A stretch of 64,000 nt of DNA from Trachythela sp. YZ-2020 (taxonomy: Eukaryota; Cnidaria; Anthozoa; Malacalcyonacea; Clavulariidae). The notes below the pieces were generated by a model. It was given only the letters and a program-made list of their open reading frames with translations, searched no databases and was not told where the DNA came from. Numbering within the stretch: the stretch's first letter is position 1; each line of letters opens with the position of its first letter. The stretch is from assembly GCA_016169945.1 (NCBI GenBank), contig JADLSH010000113.1, forward strand, positions 1,687,501 to 1,751,500. The letters run 5' to 3'. Below, piece after piece: positions 25,801 to 36,942 of this stretch. Both the position numbers and the translations under genes were made by a program.

Positions 25801-28800
25801 AAACTGGAAGCATTCTTCTCACATGGGACTGACGTGAAACTGTAATTAGACAACTTCATATTGCAGGATCGAACTCCAGCCCAAGAGATAAAAGGCACAT
25901 GGACTAACCACTGTGTCACAAACTCCTGCCAACCAACTCCTAACTCACTGACTCCCTGGCCAGCATGATGGCCAGCAAACCAACTAACCTAAACGATGAT
26001 TTCCCTTGAGTCTATCAATCAGATGTAGAATAACATTTTTCATAGTCAATATTGGAACACCAGCCATACTGCCACTTAAATCTACCACCAACACGATGTC
26101 GAGGTTGGTTTCCTTGGTAACGCTGTCGTAATCAGTTACAAGGCCCTTGACAGCGACCATACCAATGGCGGGAATCGTGGCATTTGGATCTGAACTGTCA
26201 ATCATCTTAACACTATCGTACTAATAGAGAAATAGAATTGCTTATATTTAAGTCTCGGGCAAGTAATGGAGAAATAGTATGTTACTATATAACAGCTGAA
26301 TTACGAAGGACGCAGCTCGACTTGATCGAGTCGACGGCTTATTAAAGGCGCCTTTGGCCACCACAGTATGACTCATGTCTGATCAGGGAGCACAACAACA
26401 ACGGAAGGGTTAGTTTGGGGGCTTATCCAAACCCACCCTGTCAACATTCTTTGTGTGAGGAAACCGGAGTACCCGGAGAAAACCCATGACTTTCGGTAGA
26501 GCGTTGACTGACTCTTTTCACACAAGTGTCACGAGTCCGCAGCGAAAATCGAACCCACGATCTCAGAGGTGAAAGGCGCTTGCTCTGACGACTGCGCCAC
26601 CGAAGCCTCTCAAACGTAGCAATAAATAATAACAATAAGAAATGTCAAGAAATTTCACATCTCCATCAGGATTACTATTTCATTTTCAAATTTCAACAAT
26701 CATTCACAACAATCATACTACAATGATACAGGATTAATAAATTACCTCAGAATCAACAGAAAGCTTCAAGACGTTCGATTTCCTCGGTTTGACGGGAATA
26801 ACACTCATTGACGTCGCATCTTCCAGCACTTCACACTTGTGTTGCCCCTTAGACCTCACACCCATCAATTTGCCCAAAACCAAACGCATTTTCTCTCTCG
26901 TTTTATCAATCATTCCTCCAGACTTAGAGTACACATCTAACTTCATTCCTTTCGCCATATCACCATAGGATGCCTTCACACTCAAAATGCCATTGGTATC
27001 GATTTTAAAAGTTGCCTGAATCTTTGGGACGTTTTTCGGTAAAGGTGGAATACCTGAGAGTTCAAATTCTCCAAGAAAATGACATTCATCCGCTGTTCTG
27101 CCTTCCCCTTCGTAAACCTTTAAAATAAACAATTACTTCAATCAATCTATCTATAAGTCAATCGTTCAAACCATAAAAGAATTGATAAACCTGGCAAGTA
27201 CAAAGTAGTTTAGTTCGTTCCTTCTGTAGTAACACTGGACTGTTAAGGGTTGCACCAAATGGAACTGTAGGTAGAACAGTTTAGAACTGATAGAGTTATC
27301 CAGTATAAAAAAAGTTAGTTTACGTTTCCTCCTGTAGTAACACTGGATCAATAAGAGTTGTTCCTTACTGGACCTCTAGGGAAAACAGTTTAGAATTGAT
27401 AAAGCTATCGAGTATTAATATAGTTAGTTTAGTTTAGGTTATCAAGTACAGCGTACAATCTTTAGATTTTTAGAAGGCGTCAATGTGATAATCGGAGGAC
27501 CAAAACCCGTCTTTTTGAAGTGGTCGTCCAAATTCTAAGATGGCCGTCCATAAGTCGATGGACGTCCAGGTGGACGCCAGGCTGGCTAAGACCAACTACC
27601 TAGTACTTACCTTAATTACTATAGCATTTTGATTATTTGTATACGTGGTCAGCACACGTTTCTCGATGCACGGGTAAAGACGATTCCGTTCAAATATCAC
27701 GTGCATGTCATCCATATCGACTGCAATACTGATGGGCAGCGGCACAGCGTCTATTCGTGGCATCTTCCGAACCTGTATCAGACCTGTAAGAGCCGCGCCA
27801 AAAGCGCCCGCGCCACGACTGACCAGTTGAACGGGATCTTTATGGAGGATATTTTTCACATTAAAGAAGTAGCTACAATGTCAATGATAAAGAAATAATT
27901 TTCATTAGTAAAATATTGTCAAAAATAGAATACAAAAACAAAAGATCCTGTAAGAACCATCCTTTGTTGATCCAGTGTTACTACAGGAGGAAAACATAAA
28001 CTAAACTAGCTATATTTATACTGGATAGCTCTATCAGTTCTAAACTGTTCTGCTTAGAGATCCAGTAAGAGTCATCACTTATTGATACAGTGTTACTACA
28101 GAAGGAAACCCAAACTAAAGTAACTTTATTTATACTGGATAGCTCTATCAGTTCTAAACTGTTCTCCCTAGAGGTCCAGTAAGAGTCATCTCTTATTGAT
28201 CGAGTGTTACTACAGGAGGAAACCTAAACTAAACTAACTTTATTTATACTGGATAGCTCTATCAGTTCTAAATTGTTCTCCCTAGAAGTCCAGTAAGGAT
28301 CATCCCTTATTGGTCCAGTGTTACTACAGGAGGAAACCTAAACTAAACTAACTTTATTTATACTGGATAGCTCTATCAGTTCTAAACTGTTCTCCCTAGA
28401 GGTCCAGTAAGAGTCATCCTTTATTGATCCAGTGTTACTACAGGAGGAAACCTAAACTAAACTAACTTTATTTATACTGGATAGCTCTATCAGTTCTAAA
28501 CTGTTGTTAGTCAAAGGCCTAAATATTCACTAAAAAAACATACCTCGAAAGAAGCTGCTTTAACACCGGGATGTAACTTGTGCCTCCGACCAGATAAAGA
28601 TCCTCGATATTCCGTCGATCCAGTCTCTCAGCCCGCTCCAACAAAGAATCTAGTGGTTTGATCATGGCCTCCAAAATTCCAGAGACATAACTCTCAAATT
28701 CAACCCGCGTTAATAAATACTCAAGGGGTAGCTTTTCTGTCTGTTCGTCTTGGTCAACATATTCAACTGTTAAGGAGTACTGTTGTTTCTCGCTCAAGAC

Positions 28801-31800
28801 GATCTTCGCATTTTCGCATTCCATTCGTAGTTTTTGTTGAAACATTGTATTGGCCAGGTCTAAGCCTAGATATTTGTCTGCAAGTATTTTGGTCATAACT
28901 TCGGTAAGTCGTATATCAATGTCTCTACCACCGAGGGTTTTATCGCCATCTGTAGTAATGACTTTGTAGTACGAGCCTTGGATTTGCATCAGAGCGTAGT
29001 CTGTCGTGCCCCCCCCAATATCTGCTACAACAGCCCATACTGTGTGTCGTTGTTTCTCCACTTCTGCGTTGTCTTCCTCGTCGGAGGCAGCGAGCAATTT
29101 CTAAGAATAATAATAAACTTTGTTTAATAAGGGTAACAACACATTTTTACTTAAAATTTGGGTGTCTATAGGCACCACGGGTTTAACTAAGTAGGACAGC
29201 TCATGATGGTCAACTTTAGAAGTTATGACTGTTATCAGAGCGAATAAATTGTTCAGAATATGTATTTAGCTTGTGCAAGTGACGTCACAACGCGTCAATG
29301 TTTAGCTTCCCCCACTTTGGGTGGCAAATTCCACCATTTCCATTGGACAAATTCAAGCTAATTAAAATGAAATCCACCCTGGCTGACCGATTAATCGTAC
29401 ACCAAATTTCCGTAATAACTCGAGTTCTTGAGACGTTAAAACAACAAACTATACACCAAAATACTTCTCGTTGTTCAAGGATTCTAACGAGAGATAGCTT
29501 GCCTTATAACTCTCAGTTTTTCGCGAGATATAAGCGAAACGGCACTTAATGCCACCCAAAAGAGCGGAATATTTAGCATGACGTAATATTCTTAGTATTA
29601 GGTTCAGATTAAGGTTCGGATTATGGTTCGGATTAGGATCACGTTACGATTAAGTTTAGGATTAGTGTCGGTAAGAAATCGCCGTATATAAATTGTGATT
29701 GTCGTCATATAGAAAATTACCTCGCAGTATAAATTACTTTTACTAGCGTACCTCCGTCAGGCTGTTTGCGGCAAAGGCGGCCACTGTAGGCTCATTGACG
29801 ATCTTAATCGGATTAAGTCCTGCAATCAGGCCGGCGTCCATAGTAGCCTTTCTTTGAGCATCGTCGAATTGCGCCGGGACGCTGATGACTACGTCTTTAA
29901 CAGCCACTTTGAGATACCTGAACGATTTAGTAAGTGTTTTTTACCAAGAAATACTGTGTACGTCTGTTGGTAGAATGGTGATTATGATGGTGATGATGAT
30001 GATGGTGATCACAATGGCGATGACAATGGTGATGATAGTGATGATAATGGTGGTGATTATGATGGTGGTGGCGTTTAGCGTTACGGAACACTAGATGATG
30101 ATCAAGTTTAGAAATGTTGACACTACTGATATCAAAACTGTTAAAACTTTGCTGCAAGAAAATCGACTCCATCTCTCAATTATATTTATTTGCCTCAAAA
30201 CACAAGACTGCTAAATATAATAAAAATAATTAACATTATTCTCTAGCTTTGATGCGTGCTGGAGTGCGAAAATCTAATCGATTTGTCCTCGTATTAAAAT
30301 GTTTGATTTTTTTAGTTATGGTGCTCACAGACAAACACACTCAGATAAAAACATAACCAAACCGAGGCATTTTTGCTGCAACTTGCAACGCAATTTCGGA
30401 CCCAGAGCGATGTTAAGTAAAAAGTATATTCGCAGAGAAATTGTGAGCATGAATCTCGCTTTACTTTGCCGATATTTTTCTTACTAAACATGCCCAGAAG
30501 GCAACAAAGAAATGAATGAGAATGATAATATCGGTGAAGTGAAACGCGGGCCATGTTCACTGTTTTTCTGTGCGTACATTTCAACATAACATGGCTCTGC
30601 GCAGAAATTATTGCGTCACAAGTTGCAGTAAAATTTCCCCCGTGTAATATGGTCCTTTGCTTATTATTTACCTTTGCGCATGATTAGCAACGTGACGTAA
30701 TATAAGTGCACTAATCAACTCGGGTTGAACGAGCTTCTTCCGGAACTTTCCGCACGGAATCTCGACGGCAGCCCGAACGCCTTTTAGTGAATGGGATTTA
30801 AGCGTTGGCCTAACTCGGTAAGCAAACTTGTGGTCAGGATCATCATAATAGCTCCGGCCCATCAGCCGTTTAACCTACAATGATAATAATAACTTCATTT
30901 AACAAATTCATACGGACACTCTAAGACGGACATATCTCTAATACAGACACCTCTCTAAGACAGACATTTCTCTACCACAAACACCTCGCTAAGACGGACA
31001 CTTCTCTAATACGGACACCTCGCTAAGACGGACACTTCTCTAATACGGACACCTCTCTAATACGGACACTTCTCTAATACGGACACCTCTCTAAGACGGA
31101 CATATCTCTAATGCAGACACCTCTCTACAATCTCTAATAAGGACACTTCTCTAATACGGACACCTCTCTAATACGGATATCAATTTAACACGGACACCTC
31201 TCTAATACGGACATCTCTCTAATACGGACACCTCTCTAAGACGGACATATCTCTAATGCAGACACCTCTCTACCATCTCTAATAAGGACACTTCTCTAAT
31301 ACGGACACCTCTCTTAATTATACGGACACCTCTCTTAATTATACGGACATCTCTCTTATACGCACACTTCTCTAATACGGACACCTCTCTAACAAGGACA
31401 CCTCTCTAATACGGATATCAATCTAACACGGACACCTCTCTAATACGGACATCTCTCTAATACGGACATCTCTCTAATACGGACATCTCTCTAATACGGA
31501 CATCTCTCTAATACGGACATCTCTCTAATACGGACATCTCTCTAATACGGACATCTCTCTAATAAGGACACCTCTCCACCTCTAGTGAAACAATTTACAA
31601 CATGGTCGCTCCGCCCGCGCGGGCAAAGCGGCTTTAATGGAAAATTACCTTAAGACAGACACCTCTCTAATACGAACACCTCTCTAATACGGACACCTCT
31701 CTAATACGGACATCTCTCTAATACGGACACCCCTCTAATATGGACATATCTCTAATACAGACACCTTTCTAATACGGACACCTCTCTAATACGAACACCT

Positions 31801-34800
31801 CACTAATAGGGACACTTCTCTAATACGGACATCTCCCAAATACGGACACCTCTCTAATACGGACACCTCTCTAATACGGACATCTCTCTAATACGGACAC
31901 CTCTCTAATACGAACACCTCTCTAATACGGACACCTCTCTAATACGGACACCTCTCTAATACGGACACCTCTCAAATACGAACACCTCTCTAATACGGAC
32001 ACCTCTCTAATATGGACACTTCTCTAATACGGACACCTCTCTTAATTATACGGACATCTCTCTTATACGCACACCTCTCTAATACGGACACCTCTCTAAC
32101 AAGGACACCTCTCCAAAACGGATATCAATCTAACACGGACACCTCTCTAACACGGACACCTCTCTAATACGGACACCTCTCTAATACGGACATCTCTCTA
32201 ATAAGGAAACCTCTCCACCTCTCTAATGGGGGCAATTTGGTGTCTCTTCGGTAGCAGAGAATGAACAACAATTGCTAGCTAAATCGATCCAATTTAAAGT
32301 AAAGTGAAACAATTTACAAACCTCGTATATTGTAGCCTCTGGATTAACAACAGCTTGACGCAACGCTTTCTCACCAATAAGCATCTCTCCATTGCGACCA
32401 AAAGCAACAATGGAAGGTATACATGGGTCAACATCACTGTCGTCCTCATAGATTCCGATATCTCGTCTTGTACCGTCTTCTTTGATTATAGCAATACAGG
32501 TTGTCGAGGTTCCCAAGTCAATACCAAGAACATAGGGTGGTTTAGCATGCACTGTGATGGTCGAGCTATCAATCATAAAGTTATAAAATATATTTGATGT
32601 TTGTTCATTCACGACAACCAGGTTTAATATCATTCATGCATTCGCCCGCTACTCTAGTTTTAAGTAAATGAATGCAACTAACCCTTGGGCACTATCTTTC
32701 ACTAACTAACACTCGGAACCTTTATCAATTGGGTTGCAAAACCTGTTAAGGCTTCCCGTCCACCTCAGAGTGGTAAACATAATTAACCAAACTAAACTAA
32801 ACCAAACCAAACCAAACCAAACCAAACCAAACTAAACCAAGTCTAGTGCCTTCATCAGGGGTAGTCTAAATGACATCATCTCTGATGACCTCCCTAAACC
32901 ATAGTATATTTACTTATATTATAATTTATAGTATATTACCTTAATGCGGTGCCACCAAAGCTGTCAGTACAACGGTACTTGAACTTGTATACACCAGGGT
33001 TAGTAAGCAGGACAACACCATCATCGGTAGGTGTTATCAACACTAACTCTGGCGGCCCGTCAATATATTCCCACTTTCGTTCCACGATTTTCCCTTGCAC
33101 TGCTCTACATGAGACCTCTAGCTTGGCAATGCCAGTAGAAGTCGAAACAGTCAATTTAGGATTGACCACTGCCATTATTGGTGGGATTAATTCATTGACC
33201 CAAATTTCAACCCGTTTGGTGGCGGGGTTTCCAGCCTCATGACTGCAACCCAACTCGAAGGTATATGTTCCTAGATCGGTGGGGACTTTTAAACTGTGGA
33301 GTGTGGCATCAACATCGTGAGTAGAGGCGCTGGAGGGTTTGCAATCTTTGGTCCCCCCAGGGAGGACGGTATTTTCAGAGGTGGTGGCTAGGGGGTGAAT
33401 TTGTCTCCACTGGCAATGCTGTATGGAGTACGAGGTGTTGTAAGCCTTGCATTTTGCTACAAGTTGCAAACTCGCTGCCGAGGGGGGTACATGGGTCTTG
33501 GTGTTGATCTCTATAATTGGCTTCGGGAGTGGGACCTTAGTAGACCAGAGCACAGTAGAAATATGAGGATATTTGTACACAACAACAATGGCAAAAAGTG
33601 CAACGAGAATAGGTAATAGAATTCGCCATGAACAGCATGGGACACTTTCAGGAGGTCGCTCGTCTGGAGGTTGGTTGTGGGGCTGGTTGGGCTCAGCTTG
33701 TTGAGCTTGCCTGGGTAAACCGGGAGGATCTTGCGGTTCCTGGTTAGGTAACACTGGAGCATCTTGCCTGTTATGTATGATGGGATCATTTCTTTGGGGA
33801 GGTCTTTGTGGTGATAGCTCATCTGGAACTGGTGGGTTGAGGTGCTCGTTAGCAAGCTCTTGTCCGCCAGTTTCTTGGGCTTCCCTAGGTAAATCGGGAG
33901 GATCTTGCTCAGTCTGGTTAGGTAACAGTGGGGCATCTTTGTCACCTTGGTTAGGTTGGGAATGGTCAAAACCACTGGTATTATATATACCTTCACCTGG
34001 CTGGTTGTGGTGGTCATTCCCAGAATCTTGTTCGCCAGATTGCTGAGCTTGCTCAGGTAAACCAGAAGGATCTTGCAGAGCTGGGTTTGGTAACATTGGG
34101 GCTTGCTCTTGGTTAAGTTGGGAGTGGTCAAAACTACTGGCATTATAGGTACCTTCGTCTGGTTGGTTGTGGTCTTCGTTAGCAGGTTCGTGTTGGCCAT
34201 CCGAGGGATCTTGCTCAGCCACCGAGTTAGTTAACATTGGATCAGGTTCATTAGGGAAGGCAGAACCAGTCACCTTATGTCTCGCTGAATGAGCTGAGTT
34301 TTCATCGGCAACAAGATCTTCCACATTCACTAAACCCGTATCACCCAAACCATCATGTAAGCTCAGCGATGATTCTGAACTTTCACCCACTTGGCTAGTA
34401 CGATCTGCAAGGGCAGCGAAAACATTCTCTAATAACATAAAAAGTTTGATTTATGACAGGGCATTCATATGGAACTCACTACCAAAAGAAATAGACTGTG
34501 TTTTAGTTTGAAAATAAGTTGCTGTCGCATGTGGAAACAACTTAACTTGAGTTGGTCAGCATGTTTAACAAAGTTCTATCTGCCTACCTTCTTGGAATTG
34601 TGTACTGGCGTCAACAGGAATTTCATTTGCAGCACTTGGATGTTCTTTACAAATGTCAGTCTGTCCATCTGATAGAATATCCTCAACATGGCTCGCTTTG
34701 GTATCATCCACATTTGTCTCTACTTTATCCTCTGCCTTCATCTCGTCCTCATCTACATCTTCCATCAACTTATCCCCCAAATCCATTCCCCCATCCTTCT

Positions 34801-35719
34801 GTTTCCCCCCTCCTACCAACTTCGTATCCACCCCCTTGACACCATCCTCACCCTTGGCCTCATCATATTTGTTCATTTCACCTTCATCTAATTCTATCAC
34901 AGTGCCCCCAGGTAATATAGTCATTCCCCCCTGCTTCTGTTTCCCCCCTCCCACAAATGCCACTCCTGTACCCTCACCTTTACCCATCACCCCCTCATCC
35001 TCCACATACATCCAGCTACGGTCAATATTACACTCACTTCTATCCATCCCTTCCTTTCTACCAATTCCTATCCCACCACCCACCTTCTCCCCCTCACCAT
35101 TATCTTCAGCCACCTTACTACTCTGAATCACAGACCCACCCTGTACACCATGTCGACTACTTCCTTCCCCATAACCCTCCCCCTCGCTTTCTCCCCCCTT
35201 GCCACTCTCAATCCGAGACCCACCCTTTTCACTACACAAATCATCTTCCTCCTCTTCGCCATCCTCCCCCACACTAACACCCTCGCCCTTTACCTCACAC
35301 TCTATGGCCCCCATGCCACTCTCATTTGTTGCAGACCTACCCTTCTCACCACATGTCTCATCTCCTTTCTCCCTTCCATCCCCTTCCCCTAAAACACCTA
35401 ATTTTTGCTCCTGACCCAATTGCTTGTCAATGAATCGAGAACTTTCGTAGTACGGCATGTCATTTATTGTTGAGTCTCCCAAACTGCTGAAACTGTTTGA
35501 ATTTCCCAAGCTGTCAAAACTATCAGAACTGTTTGGCTTCTCATTTGTCGTAGACTCTCCCAAGCTGTCAGAACGCTTTTCCAAGCTTTCAAAAGTCTGT
35601 TTCTCGGGAATAGTTGATGCGCTAGATGTTGCACTGTCATTCATGTTTTCAAATGTTTCCAAAATGACAAAATCATCTTCCATTTCCTTTTCTGGCTCTT
35701 TTTCTGGCTTGGTCGCCAT
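22871..35719 (-). CDS. Membrane-anchored HSP70-VWA fusion protein with Ig/PKD-like domains and acidic repetitive N-terminus
   Basis: Twelve exons: 34588-35719, 32940-34428, 32322-32565, 30672-30874, 29752-29917, 28544-29100, 27611-27872, 26746-27117, 25989-26220, 24759-25454, 24352-24555, 22871-23061. They total 1915 codons plus stop and phase closes throughout. Residues 1-640 are acidic and repetitive (Gly/Asp/Glu-rich, then ~55-residue repeats with [17 protein letters not shown] cores). A hydrophobic segment ([15 protein letters not shown]) lies near 647-666, and two Cys-containing beta domains near 680-885. The HSP70 ATPase motifs are [35 protein letters not shown] and [15 protein letters not shown], followed by a substrate-binding beta region (ELSGIPPLP... 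to about 1420). The VWA domain (about 1515-1700) keeps DLSGS, the MIDAS Thr in GSTNLYGG and Asp in FTDGHAND. There is no EEVD or KDEL tail. The junction 32940/32565 is inferred: the phase fits, and [15 protein letters not shown] completes the second beta domain as [14 protein letters not shown] does the first. A shorter HSP70-VWA product from ATG 32574-32576 is possible. Confidence 0.82.
23690..24230. mobile_element. SINE-like fragment plus TGAGAGTT foldback
   Basis: 23690-23790 has GGAAAACCGGAGTACCCGGA body sequence. 23801-24230 starts TCCTGGTCAAACGAGAATGA and runs back near 24200 (TCTCGTTTGACCGGGGCATG), with many ATGAGAGTTG and CAACTCTCAT copies. Lies in the last introns of the HSP70-VWA gene. 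Confidence 0.7.
25535..25935 (-). mobile_element. SINE1 reference copy with intact tRNA-like head
   Basis: On the minus strand: A box in ACACAGTGGTTAGTCCATGT, B box GGAGTTCGATCCTG, body TTCCAGTTTGACTCTACCAA, then modules. Lies between the two VWA exons. Confidence 0.85.
26290..26610 (-). mobile_element. SINE2 reference copy
   Basis: On the minus strand: A box GGTGGCGCAGTCGTCAGAGC, B box GTGGGTTCGATTTTC, body, and a 3' part with CGACTCGATCAAGTCGAGCT. Lies between exons 26746 and 26220 of the HSP70-VWA gene. Confidence 0.85.
27205..27430 (+). mobile_element. SINE1 modules
   Basis: Two diverged modules in the intron before exon 26746-27117. Confidence 0.75.
27940..28505 (-). mobile_element. 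SINE1 array of about five modules
   Basis: Module starts (CTGGATAGCTC) at about 28021, 28136, 28249, 28363 and 28477, giving a 113-115-base period. It ends 38 bases from the donor at 28543. Confidence 0.9.
29970..30070. repeat. GAT/GGT simple repeat
   Basis: Irregular GATGATGGTGAT tract in an HSP70-VWA intron. Confidence 0.85.
30911..32225. repeat. 17-bp satellite in HSP70-VWA intron
   Basis: About 70 units of CTCTCTAATACGGACAC and variants over 1.3 kb. The array is broken at 31590-31655 by a stretch containing one end of foldback element 2 and 16 bases (GTGAAACAATTTACAA) that also occur next to the donor at 32305-32320. Confidence 0.95.
32785..32842. repeat. AACCA simple repeat
   Basis: Units of AAACC and AAACT in the intron upstream of the first HSP70 exon. 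Confidence 0.85.
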
Positions 35720-36942
35720 GTTTGAAACCACTAAATTGCTTGGCGCCTTATTTCACTACAAATCTAAATTAAGCAGACAAACTTATAGATATTTTACTCT
35801 GTATAACGCCAGTTTGTTTTAATCATCAAGGGCAATTAGTGTTGGGCTTTAATGAGTTACTCAGACAACACTAACTGCCCATGTCTCTTGTTATAACTCA
35901 ATTATATTAATAGGCCGCAACATACCCTAATGTAGCCTGTCTAATGCCAGATGAAAAGGAAGTGTTGGGCTATAATTGCTAACCAGATTATCTGTCCAAA
36001 TCTCTTACAGTAATAACCCATGTAATTTCAATGCACACTACCTTGTTATTCCATGACATTTTGCAGTTTTTAGATACTTTTATACATGCAAATTCATTTA
36101 TTTTATGCACTTAAAAATACAAGTTTGTTTTCATTTGTATAATATACAATATTTATTTATATTTACCTGAAATGCGACGAAATGTATTGTCTCCAAAATC
36201 GATGCCAAAAGTAGATTCTTAAGTTTCAGATCAGCTAGCTTGCCAATGTTGTGTATAACATAAACAAAATATTTTCATCGACACTGGTTGGATTTGCTCC
36301 AAACCAATCGAATGGACGCACGTACAATGATTTCGCGGGAATTACCCGAAATATACAATAAAGTCATTCATTCTATTTATAAAATCACAGATAAAATGTT
36401 GCAACGTTAACGTTGTCAGTTTTGCTATTTTTTCTGTTTTTATTCCAAAGACTGCATTCAATATGAAAACAAAACTCCAAGAATTAGCATAAACCATTTA
36501 GCGAGAACCAAGGCTTCCCGAAAAAGCATAAAATCTCGGAATTACTAATCGAATTTTCCGGTTTTGGTTTCGTTTTGGACATAGATTTTGGAGGTACCTT
36601 TCTCGTACCGGTAAAAAGTACCTAGCGCTTCGATGTGTGTTTGAAAAATAACAAATGTGAACACTTATTTAAAGAATTGAAGAGTTTTTGTGTAGTTTAG
36701 TGTAAATGACTTAAAGAAAAGTTACTTTGAAGTAAATAAGAACTATTAGATATAAAATTATTTCAATGGGTTCACCTTCCGGCAGGCTTTTTAATACCGG
36801 GGTTTTATTCGGTAGTTTAAATCCCGTATTGTAATTTGAATTTTTAAGAAACAGTCTTATAGGAAAACAGTGGTGTGTTTTTTACTTTAATACCGTGAAA
36901 AGTGGGCAAAATATCGTGCTTTATAGCAAAATAGAGGGTAAA
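35720..36942. promoter_or_regulatory. Divergent intergenic region between the HSP70-VWA gene and coiled-coil gene A1
   Basis: About 1.2 kb separates the two outward-facing start codons, so both promoters should lie here. The part from about 36235 is copied almost unchanged upstream of A2 (from about 41160), so the A-gene promoter was duplicated with the gene. The HSP70-VWA promoter side is not present there. No TATA box or operator can be assigned with confidence. A short repeat starting GTGTTGGGCT occurs at 35840 and again near 35963. Confidence 0.5.

Noticed and set aside
30911..32225. CRISPR-like regular repeat array
   Set aside because: The 17-base units are head-to-tail without unique spacers, in an intron of an animal gene: a satellite.
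34653..35822. Several 70-157-codon plus-strand frames rich in Pro, Ser and Leu
   Set aside because: They are the antisense of the acidic Gly/Glu/Asp-rich first exon of the HSP70-VWA gene.
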